From positions 12,834,001 to 12,898,000 of the forward strand of contig NC_059502.1 in assembly GCF_914767665.1 (NCBI RefSeq): a stretch of DNA of 64,000 nt, read 5' to 3'. The translations under genes and the position numbers were made by a program. The stretch comes from Harmonia axyridis (lineage: Eukaryota > Arthropoda > Insecta > Coleoptera > Coccinellidae). Within the stretch, counting starts at the first letter, position 1; the number at the start of each line of letters is the position of its first letter. Shown here piece by piece: positions 12,501 to 24,873 of the stretch. The notes below the pieces were generated by a model, which was not told the origin of the DNA, made no database searches, and worked only from the letters and a program-made list of their open reading frames with translations.

Positions 12501-15500
12501 TTTGACTCATTGACATTTTCTGCAAATATTAACCGAGGTGTTCATTACTACCAGATCGATTTGTTCTGTCTGTGTTTACTATTCTGGATGAGGGTAATGA
12601 TGGATTTTTGAATACATATTTGATATTTGAATTTTCCTTCAATGTTTTCGATGATAAATCTCGAGATAAAAGAGCTTTTCAGTCATTCATGTGTCAATTA
12701 AACTCTTGGAGTTCACATAACTGAAGGTATACTCGCATATGATGTAATTGTTTTCGGTTAAGAGGGATTACCACCACGTGGCTTTCCGCGTATCAGTCAA
12801 ATAATAGTTTTTTATAGTTCATTGTTTTTTCAGGAAACATTAAAAAGTCCACGAAATGGTTTTATTTGAGTGATCATAAATTACACGATAGATAAAGCGT
12901 TACTTAAATTTATATATTTCTATTCCGCTACCAAATTTCAGATCCATTTGCTATATGCAAATCCACCTAAAAGTTATATTGGTGGCTCTTCTTGTTTCAA
13001 TCTCCAGAATAAGTTAAGAAGAGAAAGACGACAACTTCTTCATATGTAGTAAGAAATTCTCTTTTCAGTAGTCACCATGCAGTGGTTAGTCCAGAACAAG
13101 AGATTCATTGTAGATGTCTTATTTCTGAAACTATCAAATTCGTTGTCGAAACAGAATCAAACGCAAATAGAATTCCGTTAAAAAGTATGACTACTTCAGT
13201 TTTCAAGTACATATAACAACAACTAAATATTGCATAAAGAAAGTGGGATACCTACAAAATTGCACATATCAGAAAATGTATCCTTACCATGAAGGAAATA
13301 GCAACATGCATTAATTCCATTTCATATTAGAGATATGATTACCTAGCAATATGGTGGTCTATATTTTAGGAGCAAATATTACATTGCATTTCCTTCGTCC
13401 CAAAAAAGTTTTGAGGAAGTGATTGTCATATAGGGTAGGAACTGAAAGAAATGAAATAAATCCCCAAAAAGTTCAGTGGAGAACTTCTCCAACAACTGAA
13501 ACTTTGATATTTCGAAACTTTCACTTGATATGTTCTAGTTCAAATTGAAAACAGAGCGATATAATACTTGGAACCTACTTCAGATAAAAGGAAATACTCT
13601 CATGGTGATTTCAGGATTTGGAAACTCAACTTTACAACTTCTTATTCTCATTCGAACTATTTATTCAATAGGGAAATGGTTTCTAGCTGCACGGACACGG
13701 AATACTAACAATTCGATATGAATTACAATAGATTATTTGATAAGGTTTGCCATTCTTCAAAATTAATCACTGAGCTTAAAGAGTATATAAAAAGTTCATA
13801 TCTTCAATTTTTATAATAACTTTTTCCTATTTTGGATATCACTTGAAGTAACTGTTGAACTCAATAATCAGTTAATTATAAAAAGGATTCGTTAAATAAG
13901 TGGAAATATTACAGGGAGCAAATATTTTAATTGATACATTCTTCTTATAGCAATTAGTCTGAATAAAAATTCAAATGATATCGTTTGAAGTCTGATATAT
14001 GAGGATATCAATGATTAGAACAATATTTATTATACTTAAACATACTCTTTCATTTCTTTCATCCCAAGTCTACATCTACAAATACTCAAATGTTATATTG
14101 AGTAGTGATTTCAAAGAGTGAAAGAAGTAATTGAATGATTACAAATGAACTCAAAAATAAGTTGAAATTATTCTATTGAGTACTTATCATCATTTGATCA
14201 ATTGTCCCAGCTTGAACGATTCAAACATCATTTACTGATGCTATTATAAGCAAATATTGAAATTTCCTATATTTATTCAAATTCATGAGAATATATATCA
14301 AAAAATTGTAATCAGAACTGAAGGATATGACTAAATATACCACCACTTGATATCATCTTCAGGGAATTCGAAAAAATTATAAACACTGAAAGCTTATCTG
14401 AATTGCAATTAAATTTTTATGTTTTCTTAAAGTATTCTTCGTGTCAGTATGAATAGCAGTTCTTAGTTTCTCAACTGTTTTCCATGAGAAAGTAATTTGA
14501 AAATCTTATGAATAAATTATTTCAACAGAATGAGCAATTTTCGAACGCGTCTCAAGCTCTTTTTGCTGGATGACGTTGAGGAGCAATATAGAGAGATATA
14601 ATATGTATAAAATTAATAATAGAAATTGAACTAAAATTATTTTCACTAGAATCGAGCCTCACATAACTGCACCTAAAACACTATCAGAATATCATTTTTG
14701 GTTAATAAATCTATTGAAACTCTTACGGAGGATGCTCAAACTAATGCTGATACCCAAGTTCAGATAACTTTCTTCATATTCGAATTCCAATACAAAGTTG
14801 CGTTTACATCCAGGAAACTATTTTAAAATAATCTTGTTCTAGAAACTTCCGTTAATCCATATAATGACAAATTTCTACACAAATGCAGCATTATTTCGAT
14901 CATTCAATATCCTGTGATCATGTTATGCAAATTTTGGGTAATGATGAAATCACATACTTCAGCCATTTCGGTTCATAATTAATCTATGTAGATTATTGTT
15001 CATTACCCAGTTGTATAACATAATGTAATCAATAAAGGGGGCAATTGAACAGACTGCCAGAATATTACACCTACACTTATTATGTTTATAGAGGACGCAA
15101 TTTACGCAACTCATAGCTTACATAATTTTTACTGTAATCTGTAACCCATATCATACCTTCAGAGGGTGATTGCTCATTTCAAAGAGAAATTATTTCCTTA
15201 AGCAATTTGAGCTTTATCCAATGAGTCTTCAATATCTTTCCTAAGTTTGATCTTCACTATAGTCTCATAAACCTTCAATGGTTCATGCTACTATCATAAC
15301 CATCTTCCACTCATTGGGTATTTCATTTATATTTCATGGCCTTTGACATATTTTCTTAAACATATGTTCACCCTCTTTTTTTTTTCTCGTAGATATCTGA
15401 GCATCTCAGACGTAATCTACCTATACCATCCCGCTTTACCATTCCTTGTCTTCTACTTGTTCTATCTGGTATTCATTTCTACTTTTTCATTTGTTATATC

Positions 15501-15514
15501 ATTTTTCTCCAGTC
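12501..15514. other. AT-rich stretch, no gene seen
   Basis: About 3 kb without a convincing open frame, splice pattern or recognisable repeat. From about 15300 the + strand becomes pyrimidine-rich and merges into the LINE tail that follows. Confidence 0.45.
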
Positions 15515-15660
15515 ATTAGACTTCCTCTAGGTTCTTTCATGTCCTATGGTTCTGAGCCTTCTTTATCCAATTTCCAGCAATTCTCTTTACATTAACGCTC
15601 CATCGTGTAAATGATGATCTACCAATGCTACGTTTGTCCTCTCCTTGTCGCCATTACAAT
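15515..15660 (-). pseudogene. LINE reverse-transcriptase ORF tail, RTE-like
   Basis: Minus-strand translation reads GEDKRSIGRSSFTRW, then KRIAGNWIKKAQN, then an in-frame stop and KNLEEV. This matches the C-terminal tail seen in many arthropod RTE-like LINE proteins (RGRP..RW..D.KRIAGNW...AQ). Only the tail survives, and it carries stops. The clade assignment is from memory of that tail motif. Confidence 0.5.
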
Positions 15661-16972
15661 ATTCTTCTGCTCTGCGCCACCTTTCATTTGATGTTCCAGC
15701 TATTCCTTCATTCATTCTACTAAAAATGATACTCCTGTATATTCTCAATTATTAACTGAATCACTCTACGTTTTATGTCATTAATAATATATTTGAAGCT
15801 GAATGAGGCTCTGCAATAAGATAAACTCTGAATAGTCAAATCTGAATGAACCATATAATCGTTTGAATATGCAAAAGAGCTGCTATTCACATGAGAGAAT
15901 AATGTGTTGGTAAGCAAAACGAGGAAACTATAATTCAAACTATACGATCACCTTTAAAAGGCCGAATAATGAAACCTACTCAAATTCATAGAGAATGATC
16001 TCCGTATCCACATAAAAAGGTTCTAGACATGCAGATGTTCATGGTATAAAACTGAAATTTTCATTGCCTCGTACTAGAACTGTAATAATAAAACATCACG
16101 TTCGGTGATGGCGTCATCTTTGTTTTACGAGTAGGAGCAATAACAATTTTCCCAGTGGAGAAAACATAATAAATTGAAATTCCCGTGATGAAATATTGAA
16201 CATCTGCTTGTAGAAGATGGTAGTAACGTGTTCTTGGTTAGAGGATGTCGGCACATTATTTGTGAAACTCTTTTATTAATATATATCTTTTATAAAGACA
16301 CTTAGGAGATGAGTTTGCCTGATATCTATTTTCAAGAATATGCGAACAACACTAAGGTTGAAATTATTTTATTCTGAATCCTTTAAACCTAATTTAATAG
16401 AGTAACCTGGAACTGAAAAGACTTTCAAAATGATGGAGATCGGAGTCTCAGGCTTGATTAAATAGAGTTAAACTCAAGAAATATTTTGATATTTGTGAAA
16501 AATCTATCTCAGTTTTTCCATCTTGAAAAGGGACTAAGATTTCAAGATTCAGCCCTTTTATTTTGAAATATGATTGTGTTAAATCGTATTGTAGCATACT
16601 TCAAGTGAGAACTGGTTCAGAAAACTAATCTTCATAACCACATAATTCTTATTATGTCGTTATTGTTGTTGGTTATTTCATCCAGATGTGAATTTCTATT
16701 GATTTGATCCTCTTGAAATTCGAATTAATATTTGATATATTATTTTATATAAGCAAACTTAATTTCAATCTATTCAGATTTATTTCTACGGAAATATTAA
16801 GTACCTATATTCTATATGCTGCTTGTATTTTCTATGTTTTGATGAGGCAATCAACAAGAAATTCTTCACAAGTCTTGAATTGATTATTTTCAATATACAC
16901 GCAAGTTCTAAATTGAACAGAATTTAAATACTGAGTTTTCTCTGAAATACAGATTATAATTGGTTTTTATAT
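15661..16972. other. intergenic, no gene seen
   Basis: AT-rich. A 72-codon minus frame at 15720-15938 has no recognisable motif. No repeat borders could be placed. Confidence 0.4.
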
Positions 16973-17750
16973 ATCGTATACAACTTTGCTTCCGCCATTT
17001 TACAATAGATGGCTGTAGCGGTGAACGATCGAAATAAATAGATCGTTGATGTCATACTATAAGCTTAGGTATTTGTAAACATAACACCATCGAAAAACTA
17101 GTCGATTCAAGTCTACATCATAAAGTTATTTTTGATTAAATATGTCAGCCAAACTCTCATTTGCGGTAGTTTTTAATTTTCTGCAATATTATAAAGAAAT
17201 CTGCGGCTGAGGCTCATCGAATGCTCTCAAATACCTATGGTGAGGCCACTATTAGTGAAAGAACTTGTTGAGAGTGGTTTCAATGCTTCAAGAACGATGA
17301 TTTCGACGTCGAAGTCCTGCCTGGCGGTGGAAGAGAAAAGGTTTTCGAAGATGCAGAATTGGCCATCGACGTGGAAGCATGGCCGGGATCATGCTTCCAC
17401 GTCGACGGCCAAAGCGGATATTCAGGTTTCTAAGGTCATGCTCAGTGTTTAGTGGGACCAGCTCGGCGTAGTGTATTATGAGTTGTTAATATCGACTGAA
17501 ACAAACACAGGTGATCGTTATCGAACGAAATTGATGCGTTTGAGCCGAGCATTGAAAGTCAAACGGACGCAATTCAACAAGAGATAATAATAAAGTGATT
17601 TTACAGCATGACAATGCTACGGTTAAGATATACTTGGAAATATTGCTGTATTTCTCCAGGGAGAAAGTAGTGACCAGCATTGGACAATATGTCACTTCAC
17701 AATAAATCCTCGAATTTCGGAAAAAAACGTCGGAAGCGAAGTTGTAAGCC
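16973..17750 (+). mobile_element. mariner (DD34D, cecropia-like), internally deleted copy
   Basis: The left end TACAACTTTGCTTCCGCC and the right end (read inverted) GGCTTACAACTTCGCTTCCG form imperfect terminal inverted repeats, with TA next to the right end. Inside are decayed transposase segments: the N-terminal helix-turn-helix region near 17200-17350, then MLSVWWDQ-like sequence (LSV*WDQ) and a C-terminal piece. The copy is about 780 bp against about 1.25 kb for its relatives, and most of the catalytic core is gone. At the deletion junction (17361-17410) a short inverted duplication forms a hairpin. The transposase cannot be functional. Same subfamily as 18537-19737, 26352-27581, 33341-33765 and 63282-64000. 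Confidence 0.8.
17361..17410. repeat. 21-bp snap-back inverted repeat inside a mariner copy
   Basis: Arms 17361-17381 and 17390-17410 are inverted with one mismatch around an 8-nt loop. The right arm (CATGCTTCCACGTCGACGG) is normal mariner sequence. The left arm is its inverted copy and replaces the deleted coding region. Confidence 0.85.
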
Positions 17751-18536
17751 TATGTATAATGGAGTCAATTCCACCCAGACACTGCCTCGTGTGTGAAAAG
17801 AGTTAATAATTCGTCTATAATTAATAAGGATTTTAAAATACGACTTAGGATCAGAATGGAACCATCTTATGTCATTATATACAAATGCTTCTATCTTCAC
17901 GCCAGATCTTAACTAATTTCTGCAACCGTCGTTTATTCAGGATAAAGTAAGTTGTACTACACCACTATTTCCGGCTGGGAAACAAAGTCTTCATGGAATT
18001 ATTCAAAGCGTAATCACGAAAACCGACCACTATAAAATTCACGAGTCGCCACTGGTTGAGACTAAGAGGAGATGCTTGGTACGTGATGGTGGTTCATAGC
18101 GCCTCCCCATCGAGCGTGAATTCTGAAGCGGAACACACACATTCTTCCTATGCAGGACATGCCAGGAGGCAATTTGGAGGATATCGACAGGTCGGCGAAC
18201 TTTACCAGCCCCCTGTCTGTAGATATCCGCTGATAATGTCGACCTAACGACGAGGACTTTGGAGCATCAGATAAAAAAATATTTCTGGTACGTCTAATTT
18301 CGGGAGATCGAGTTAATTTCGCTCATAACATCGTTGGAAGGGGGACGATCGAGGACGAAAAGTTTTATCGACTCGATAAAAAGTTGTTTGAACGGGAATT
18401 ATGGGAAAAAATCCTGCTCTGGAGTTTTTCATTTTGTGGAATGAGAAATGAAAGATCTTGGGTGCCCACGAGAGTTTCATTCTGGAGATTATCATCTGAA
18501 TTCTAGACAAGGGTTTCTTCTTGTTCTATTCAAATA
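17751..18536. other. unique-looking spacer between two mariner copies
   Basis: No gene is supported. GC is higher at about 18050-18480, with short frames open on both strands and no recognisable product. It contains a near-inverted pair GGATATCGACAGG ... CCTGTCTGTAGATATCC at about 18178-18230. Possibly conserved non-coding sequence; this is a guess. Confidence 0.3.
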
Positions 18537-19737
18537 GGCGTGCAACTTTGTTTTCGCCGTTTTTTTCCGAAATTCGAGGCTTTATTGTAAAAAACTATGT
18601 TATTCAATTATGATTCAAGGTATTGTCCATCGCTGGCCACTACTTTCTCTCATCTTTTGGGCAGCGTACGAATCCCGCGTTGAAAAAACTGGTCATCTTT
18701 TGAAGCGATCCACGAATCCATCCAATTTTTTACTTCTTCATAAGACCTGAAGTGCTGGTCAGCCATACCGCGTACCATTGATCGAAACAAGTGATAGTCC
18801 GAGGGAGCAACATCTGGAGAATACCGCAAGAGGGGTAGAATTTCCCATTTCAACGTTTCCAAGAATGTTTTGACCAATTTCGCAGAATGGGGTCGAGCAT
18901 TGTCATGCTTTAAATCACTTTATCATGTCTCTCTTTATTTTGCGGCCGTTTGCCTTCATTGCTAGGCTGAAATGCATTGATTGCCTTCGGTAACGATTGC
19001 CTGTGTTTGTTTCAGTCGGTTTCAACAATTCATAATACACTACGCCGAGCTGGTTCCACCAAATACTGAGCATGACCTTGGAACCGTGAATATTTGGTTC
19101 GACTGTCGACGTGAATCATGGCCGGGATATCCACGTGATTTCCTGAGTTGGGATTATTGTTATAACCTCATTTTCTGTCTCATACAGTCACAATGCGATG
19201 CAGAAATCTCTTGCGTCTTTGCCTTGCAAGCAGCTGTTCACAATCAAACAAACCCTGTTCAACATCTCACGTATTCAACTCGTACGGAATCCAATTTCCT
19301 TGTTTCTGAATCATTCTCATGACTCTCAGGCATTTGAAATGGCTTGTTGCGTCACTCCCAATGATCCTGCAAATTGATTGATCAAGTAATGCCTCCAATT
19401 CTGCAACATCGAAAACGTAATCGTAATCATCGTTCTTGAAGCGTTGAAACCACTCTCGGCACGTTCTTTCACTAATAGCAGCCTCACCATAGGTACTATA
19501 GAGCATTCGATGGGCTTCAGTCGCAGATTTCTCCATATTAAAGCAGAAAATTAATACTTCCCACGAATCATGAGAATTTGGCTTGTAAGCAGAGATGTTT
19601 TATCGAGAATTACTTTATGATGCAGAAACTAATTGACCAATAATTCGATGGCGTTATGTTCACAAATACCTAAGCTCATTGTATCTACAGTCGCTACAGT
19701 CATCTATTACAACACGGTGGAATCAAAGTTGTACACC
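18537..19737 (-). mobile_element. mariner (DD34D, cecropia-like), decayed copy
   Basis: The left end GGCGTGCAACTTTG follows TA at 18535-18536. The right end, read inverted, is GGTGTACAACTTTG, so the terminal inverted repeats are recognisable. On the minus strand two transposase pieces remain. 19267-19536 carries the N-terminal helix-turn-helix domain (MEKSATEAHRML, CREWFQRFKN, GNWIPYEL). 18650-18877 carries the C-terminal end with LETLKWEILP, APSDYHLF (third catalytic aspartate kept) and WIASKDDQFF. The middle has several frameshifts and stops. About 1.2 kb, dead. Confidence 0.85.
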
Positions 19738-20177
19738 GATATATTTAAAATTTAGCATTCTCGAGTATCACTCTATATGTTGTGTCATTGTACGAGAAAA
19801 AAATCCTTCCAAACAGATAGCTTGATTCGTATTCAGCATTTAACATCATACCATAAATAAATCTCAGTCACTGGGAGCATATCCCAAATGGAAAGGCACC
19901 CTAAAATAATTTGATGATGTCTATATATTTTAATGCCCCAGAACTCATTTTCTATTCAATGCGTGTACATCTGCCACTTCTCCGAATGAATTATCTTCTC
20001 TTTCTCTATTTCCCAAGAGTTTGGGGTAGACAGTTTATGAAGAGAAGCAGGAGACCTCGTACAGAATTCCACTTGATCGTCAACACAGAGACAATTAGGC
20101 TATGAATTCTCTATATTCGATGAACTGGAATTCAACAAGCATCATGCTTTACTATGAATTTCTTTGAAATCGAAATA
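19738..20177. other. short spacer, nothing recognised
   Basis: About 440 bp between a mariner and a Tc1-like element. No gene or repeat border seen. Confidence 0.4.
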
Positions 20178-21398
20178 CACTGCTCCACAAGAGTTAGGGA
20201 TATCGTATTCAATCGTTTCGAAAAATATGTAATCTTCGAGAAAATCGCTGTAAAATCATTTAAAACTCGATAACAACTTGAATCGATCCAATAAAAATCA
20301 GTATAAGACATTTCGTCAATCTGTCGCTTTTTTTCGGAAGTTTGGTTCTTTGCATATGCTTCATGAATGTTTTTATTTTGAAATGGAGTCAGTTTATCAA
20401 CGGCTTCGATTTGAAACGAGTTTTCTGAAAATGCCAAAACGTAAATTAACAAACGCTTAGGCTAATAGGGCTATCGGAATGCTACAGGGTGGCCTAACTC
20501 AGATTTTTGTAGCGGAAAGGATCCAAGTCAGCTAAAGTGTAATATCTCCACTTTAGAATAGGTTCAGGGAGACAAGTTCCGTGTTGGAAAGACCAAGGCT
20601 TGGTGAATCTAGATTCTAGACGTCCATTAAGAGCAGTTCCATTAACACGTGACCATAAGCGTCAAAGACTAGAATGGACAAGGCAACATATCAATTGGAA
20701 CGATCATTGGCGTAGTGTCCTTTTCACTGATGAATCCAGATATGGACGATTTTCAGATTCTCGAAGAAAAAGGGTTATGACAATACCACGCATACCCCGT
20801 AATCGTCGCTATGTCCAAGAAGTCCATCCACTCCGAGGGGGTAGTGTCATGGTATGGGCCGGAATAAGTTTCAACGGGCGCACAGATCTACACATTTGTC
20901 CTGGGAATATGACCGCCTTACACTATAGGGAGCATGTCATTGACAATGTTGTCCCAAATTTTCACGCTGCTTTTGGTGAAACTTTTCAATTTCTAGACGA
21001 TAACTCACCAGATTTGAATTGCATAGAACATGCATGGAATATGCTCCAGAGAAGATTAGATAATCATCAACCTACCCCAGAATCCTTAAATGATCTGAGA
21101 GAGCTTCTGTTACTTTTATGGAACCAACTCTTAATAAATGTTCAACAACTTCGTGTGTAGTATGCTAAGGAGATGTCAAGCTGTTATTGATGTCCGTGGA
21201 GGCCATACATTGTATTGATAGTCTTGAAATACTCGAATTCTCTGAGAATAACATTTCTTTATTTTACTACAGGCTAAAATTAATTTTATTTCCTGCAACT
21301 TGAAATCATATTAATATGAATTTTCATCACAAAAATCTCATTTAAACTATATTTTTTTGCAATTTAAGTCAATATCCCTAACTCATGTGTAGCAGTTC
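20178..21398 (+). mobile_element. Tc1-like transposon (DD34E type), decayed
   Basis: The left end (ACTGCTCCACAAGAG, then TTAGGGATAT) matches the inverted right end (ACTGCTACACATGAG, then TTAGGGATAT) over about 25 bp. A TA precedes the left end. The element is about 1.2 kb, normal for this group. A transposase frame starts at 20431 (MPKRKLTNA, stop, then RAIGMLQGGLTQ) and continues in 20600-21160. Confidence 0.85.
20431..21160 (+). pseudogene. Tc1-like transposase pseudogene
   Basis: The protein would cut and rejoin the transposon ends. The N-terminal helix-turn-helix (AIGMLQGGLTQ) is broken by in-frame stops at 20458 and around 20535-20570. From 20600, 186 codons stay open: RLEWTRQHINW, then LFTDESRYG with the first catalytic aspartate, GGSVMVWAGISF, FLDDN with the second, and SPDLNCIEHAWNML with the expected glutamate. 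Only a few residues separate FLDDN from SPDLN, where about 34 should separate D and E. The stretch containing the ARPH-type sequence is therefore deleted and the catalytic core cannot work. Confidence 0.85.
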
Positions 21399-22765
21399 AT
21401 CTCGAAAACGGCAAGTTATAAGCATATGAATCTTCGAACAAACTTGGGTACATTTATTCTATGCAATCTGAAAATTCAATAAAAAAAAGGGTCTTCCGTT
21501 AGAAAGAACATATGTTTAGTCATTTACACTTTTTTGGTGCGCCCTGTGTATTTCCAAACAGTTTGAAAATGGAGTAGGTAGCTCTAATGCAGCATAATGA
21601 TACCCTGTTGGAGAAAATTGCGTGAATTGAAAAAATACAGACACCGTGACGAAATGATATAGCGCTGTGTTCGGGAAACGTGCGCTCAAAAAAAAAGGGT
21701 TTATCGATGCTCTCTCGAAAGTTTCACACTTCATATACCCTCAACGGAGCTTTTTCGGACTTACGTTCAAGGAATGAAACCTTGAAGCATCGAGCTCTAC
21801 CTATAAAACTCTGCATACTGAAATTTTCTCCCTAATACCATCGTCTTAGAAAGGATGAGGGTGACCCAACACTTCCGGATCGGTAAAAGCGAAGGGAATT
21901 CCTTCTCGACACGAAGCACTTGAAGATATTTCCGTTTCGACATAAAAACTCCATTTAGTAGCCATTCAACTCGTCCACCTTGAATTAAATAACAAAAAGG
22001 CACTCGAAATTTAAAACAACATTTCCATTTCAACAATAAGACGGAGGAAAACATTTGGGAGCAAGTGCGTCTCGTCAAAATTAACAGAACAACACTGCCA
22101 ACATAACAAAATGAAAAAACTAAACGTAAACTCTACATGCGTCTACATTTTGCGCATATTCAATTGATTTTCTTGAAAGGTAGATGGAGAACAAAATATG
22201 ATTGAATCAATTAGAAAAAACACTAAATTCTTAGTAACCTTTTTTTTTGCTCGCCAATGTATTTATGTTTAGATAATTTTAACCCAACTTCAGTTGGTTG
22301 ATACCTCAGAGTAATAACATAGATAGAGGGAACATATGTCATTTTCAGTAAGCAAATTTTGTCCCTAATATGAACTATCAAATTAGACATGAAGCGCGCG
22401 GAAATGAAAACATATCAGTGATGCGATATTTCACTCAATTCGCGAGTTTCTCCACAAAGAACGCACTTCTTATGTTCCATAGTGAATCAACGTTTCATAT
22501 TAAATCAAAATATATTGAGATGAATACCTAAATATAGCAGAAATTCAGAAAACAAATCGATGACACTAGGAGAGCGGAGAGAGAGGAGAGTTGCCAAACC
22601 TTGGATTTCAGCAGGTAGATACAAAAAATAAGACATATTCTGCTCATTATAAATTCGAAAATTAGGTAAAATAGCGGATTCCCAATATTCAAATTTGCAT
22701 ATTTGATCGAGAATCAGACGAATAAATATATTTTATTCAATTTAATATACATTCATAATCATATA
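21399..22765. other. intergenic, no gene seen
   Basis: Open frames at 21516-21734 and 21797-22078 (both -) have no recognisable motif. GTGCGCCCTGTGTATTTCC at about 21536 looks like a decayed acagggtg terminus. A purine run (GAGAGCGGAGAGAGAGGAG) lies at about 22570. Confidence 0.4.
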
Positions 22766-24050
22766 TCAGATGTGTGAATAAGTCTTTCCCGTTTTTTTTC
22801 AAATTTTGAGCCTTTATTGTGAAAAAATGGTTACAAATGAATTATTGAAAGTATTGGCCATCGCTAGCTACAACTTTTCCCCATCTTTCTGGCAACATAC
22901 GAATCCCGTTGCGAAAAAATTCGACCGGTTTGGCCTCTATCCAGTCATCCACCCATTTTTTGGCTTCCTCGTAGGAATGGAAGTGCTGGTCAGCCAGGCC
23001 ATGCGTCATCGATCTGAAGAGATGGTAATCAGACGGAGCAATGTCTGGACTATACGGCGGGTGGGGTAGGACTTCCCATTTGAGCGTTTCTAAGTATGTT
23101 TTCACCGGCTGTGCAACATGTGGGCGAGCATTGTCATGTTGCAAAATAATTTTGTCGTGCCTGTCGGTGTATTGTGGCCGTTTTTCTCGCAGTGCGCGGC
23201 TCAAACGCATCAATTGTCGTCGATAGACCTCGCCTGTGATCCTTTCATTCGGTTTCAGAAGCTCATAGTAAACCACACCTAGCTGGTCCCACCATATACA
23301 GAGCATGAGCTTGGCGCCATGAATATTTGGTTTGGCCGTCGATGATGATGCATGGCCGGGTAGTCCCCATGATTTTCTTCGCTTCTGATTATCGTAACGG
23401 ATCCACTTTTCATCGCCAGTCACGATACGATGCAGAAAACCCTTTCTTTTATGTCGCTGAAGCAGCTGTTCGCAAGTGAAAAAACGCCGTTCGACGTCTC
23501 TCAGCTTCAGTTCGTAGGCACCCAATTTCCCTGCTTTTGGATCATTCCCATGGCTTTCAAACGCTTGGAAATGGTTGTTCGGTCAACTCCCAATGCTTCA
23601 GCAAGTTCTTCTTGCGTTTGACACGAATCTTCATCAAGCAAAGTCGCCAATTCTTGATCTTCAAAGATTTGCGGCCGCCCGGAACGCTCCTTGTCTTCCA
23701 CGTCGAAATCGCCACTTTTGAAGCGTCGAAACCATCCGCGAACACTTGAATCATCGACACAACCTTCTCCATAAGCTTCCTGAAGCAACCGATGCGCCTC
23801 GGCAGCAGATTTCTCCAAATTGAACCAATAAAGTGAAACTTCCCGCAAATGACGTCGACTCGGCTCAAATTTCGACATTTTCACGATTTCAAAAATTTAT
23901 GATGCGAAAAAATTTCAACTAATGTGTTAGTGTGGAATTGTTGACAGATGAATGAGCTTTGATTATGACATATGTAACCATTAAATACTCGCACAGTATT
24001 GGTGGCGCCATCTCTTACAAAAAACGGGAAAGACTTATTCACACACCTTA
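22766..24050 (-). mobile_element. mariner (DD34D, cecropia-like), nearly intact 1,285-bp copy
   Basis: The terminal inverted repeats agree over at least 27 bp (left from 22771, right to 24045; core GAATAAGTCTTTCCCG). They are flanked by TA at 22764-22765 and 24051-24052, the expected target duplication. Length, repeat structure and coding capacity are all those of a complete mariner. It differs in sequence from the other five mariners of the 17-34 kb cluster and the right edge, so it is a separate subfamily or a much younger arrival. Confidence 0.93.
22842..23878 (-). pseudogene. mariner transposase with a single frameshift
   Basis: Mariner transposase binds the terminal repeats and moves the element by cut and paste in the nucleus. 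The frame begins with MSKFEPSRRHLREV (start at 23878, preferred because it matches relatives). It runs through two helix-turn-helix regions (WFRRFKSGDFDVEDKE; TISKRLKAMGMIQKQGNW) to GNWVP, where one base is missing near 23515. The next frame continues YELKLRDVERRFF, IVTGDEKWI (first catalytic Asp), MLCIWWDQLGVVYYELLKP, LQHDNARPH (second) and APSDYHLF (third, 34 residues on), and ends at 22842. The span is 1,037 nt; one more base gives exactly 345 codons plus stop, the usual mariner length. I see no other lesion. It resembles cecropia-subfamily mariners, including the part captured in primate SETMAR. Confidence 0.9.
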
Positions 24051-24873
24051 TAGTAAAATTGTGGATTTGAAAATATAAACAACACAATCCGACAACGTAA
24101 TCTAACCATGTAAAATTTGCGTATACTTCCTCTATGTTCATTACTCTATGGCTGATACTTTTGTTCACCGCTCTATAATCTTGCTAAATCGTTTCAAACC
24201 AATCTAAGTCGCTACTCATCTCACAAATTACGCTGGAACGTGTTGAAAACGGTAAGAGCAATTTACAACTTCCATCGAGATTAACCATCAACCGAGATAT
24301 TTATCGGATTAAGGCACTCGTAAAGTTTCTTTCTGTGCATTAAACTTCCGAAAATGTTATACGGTTCCCCAAGTTTGCCCATTCCACTTCAGCCTTTTGA
24401 TTTGTGTGATGAAACATTGTAGTTCTGCCTCATTATCGAGTAACATCTTTGAGAAAAATTCATCTTATCTGGGAATCGCATCTATTATTCAATTAAATCT
24501 GCTTAGATTTATTTTTCCAGATTTATCCTTACAATTTGTTCATTTTTTAATTGACATGAAACCTGAAGCTTCCACGCACTATATTTCTCTGAGGAGAAAG
24601 CAGAGAGTAGAGGATTTATTATTAATTTCATAACTAACGATCTGTAAAGAGGGGGTTTTGCAATTAAGGTTTCTGATTATATCGTAAAATATTCAGAGGA
24701 AATTTCAGCATCAATAATTCTACGTCAGATGGGCTCCTCATAGTGATTTTCCGACTTTTTACCATAATTAATTACTTATTTTGCACTGTAGACAAATTCG
24801 TTGTCTAGTGAGGGGACCTCAGAACGAAACCTTTGATGATTTTATAGTTTGATGAGAAATTTATATATAATGT
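24051..24873. other. intergenic, no gene seen
   Basis: Frame 24397-24633 (+, 78 codons) has no recognisable motif. Nothing else is supported. Confidence 0.4.

Noticed and set aside
20132..20452. 106-codon minus frame
   Set aside because: It is antisense to the 5' part of the Tc1-like element and has no motif.
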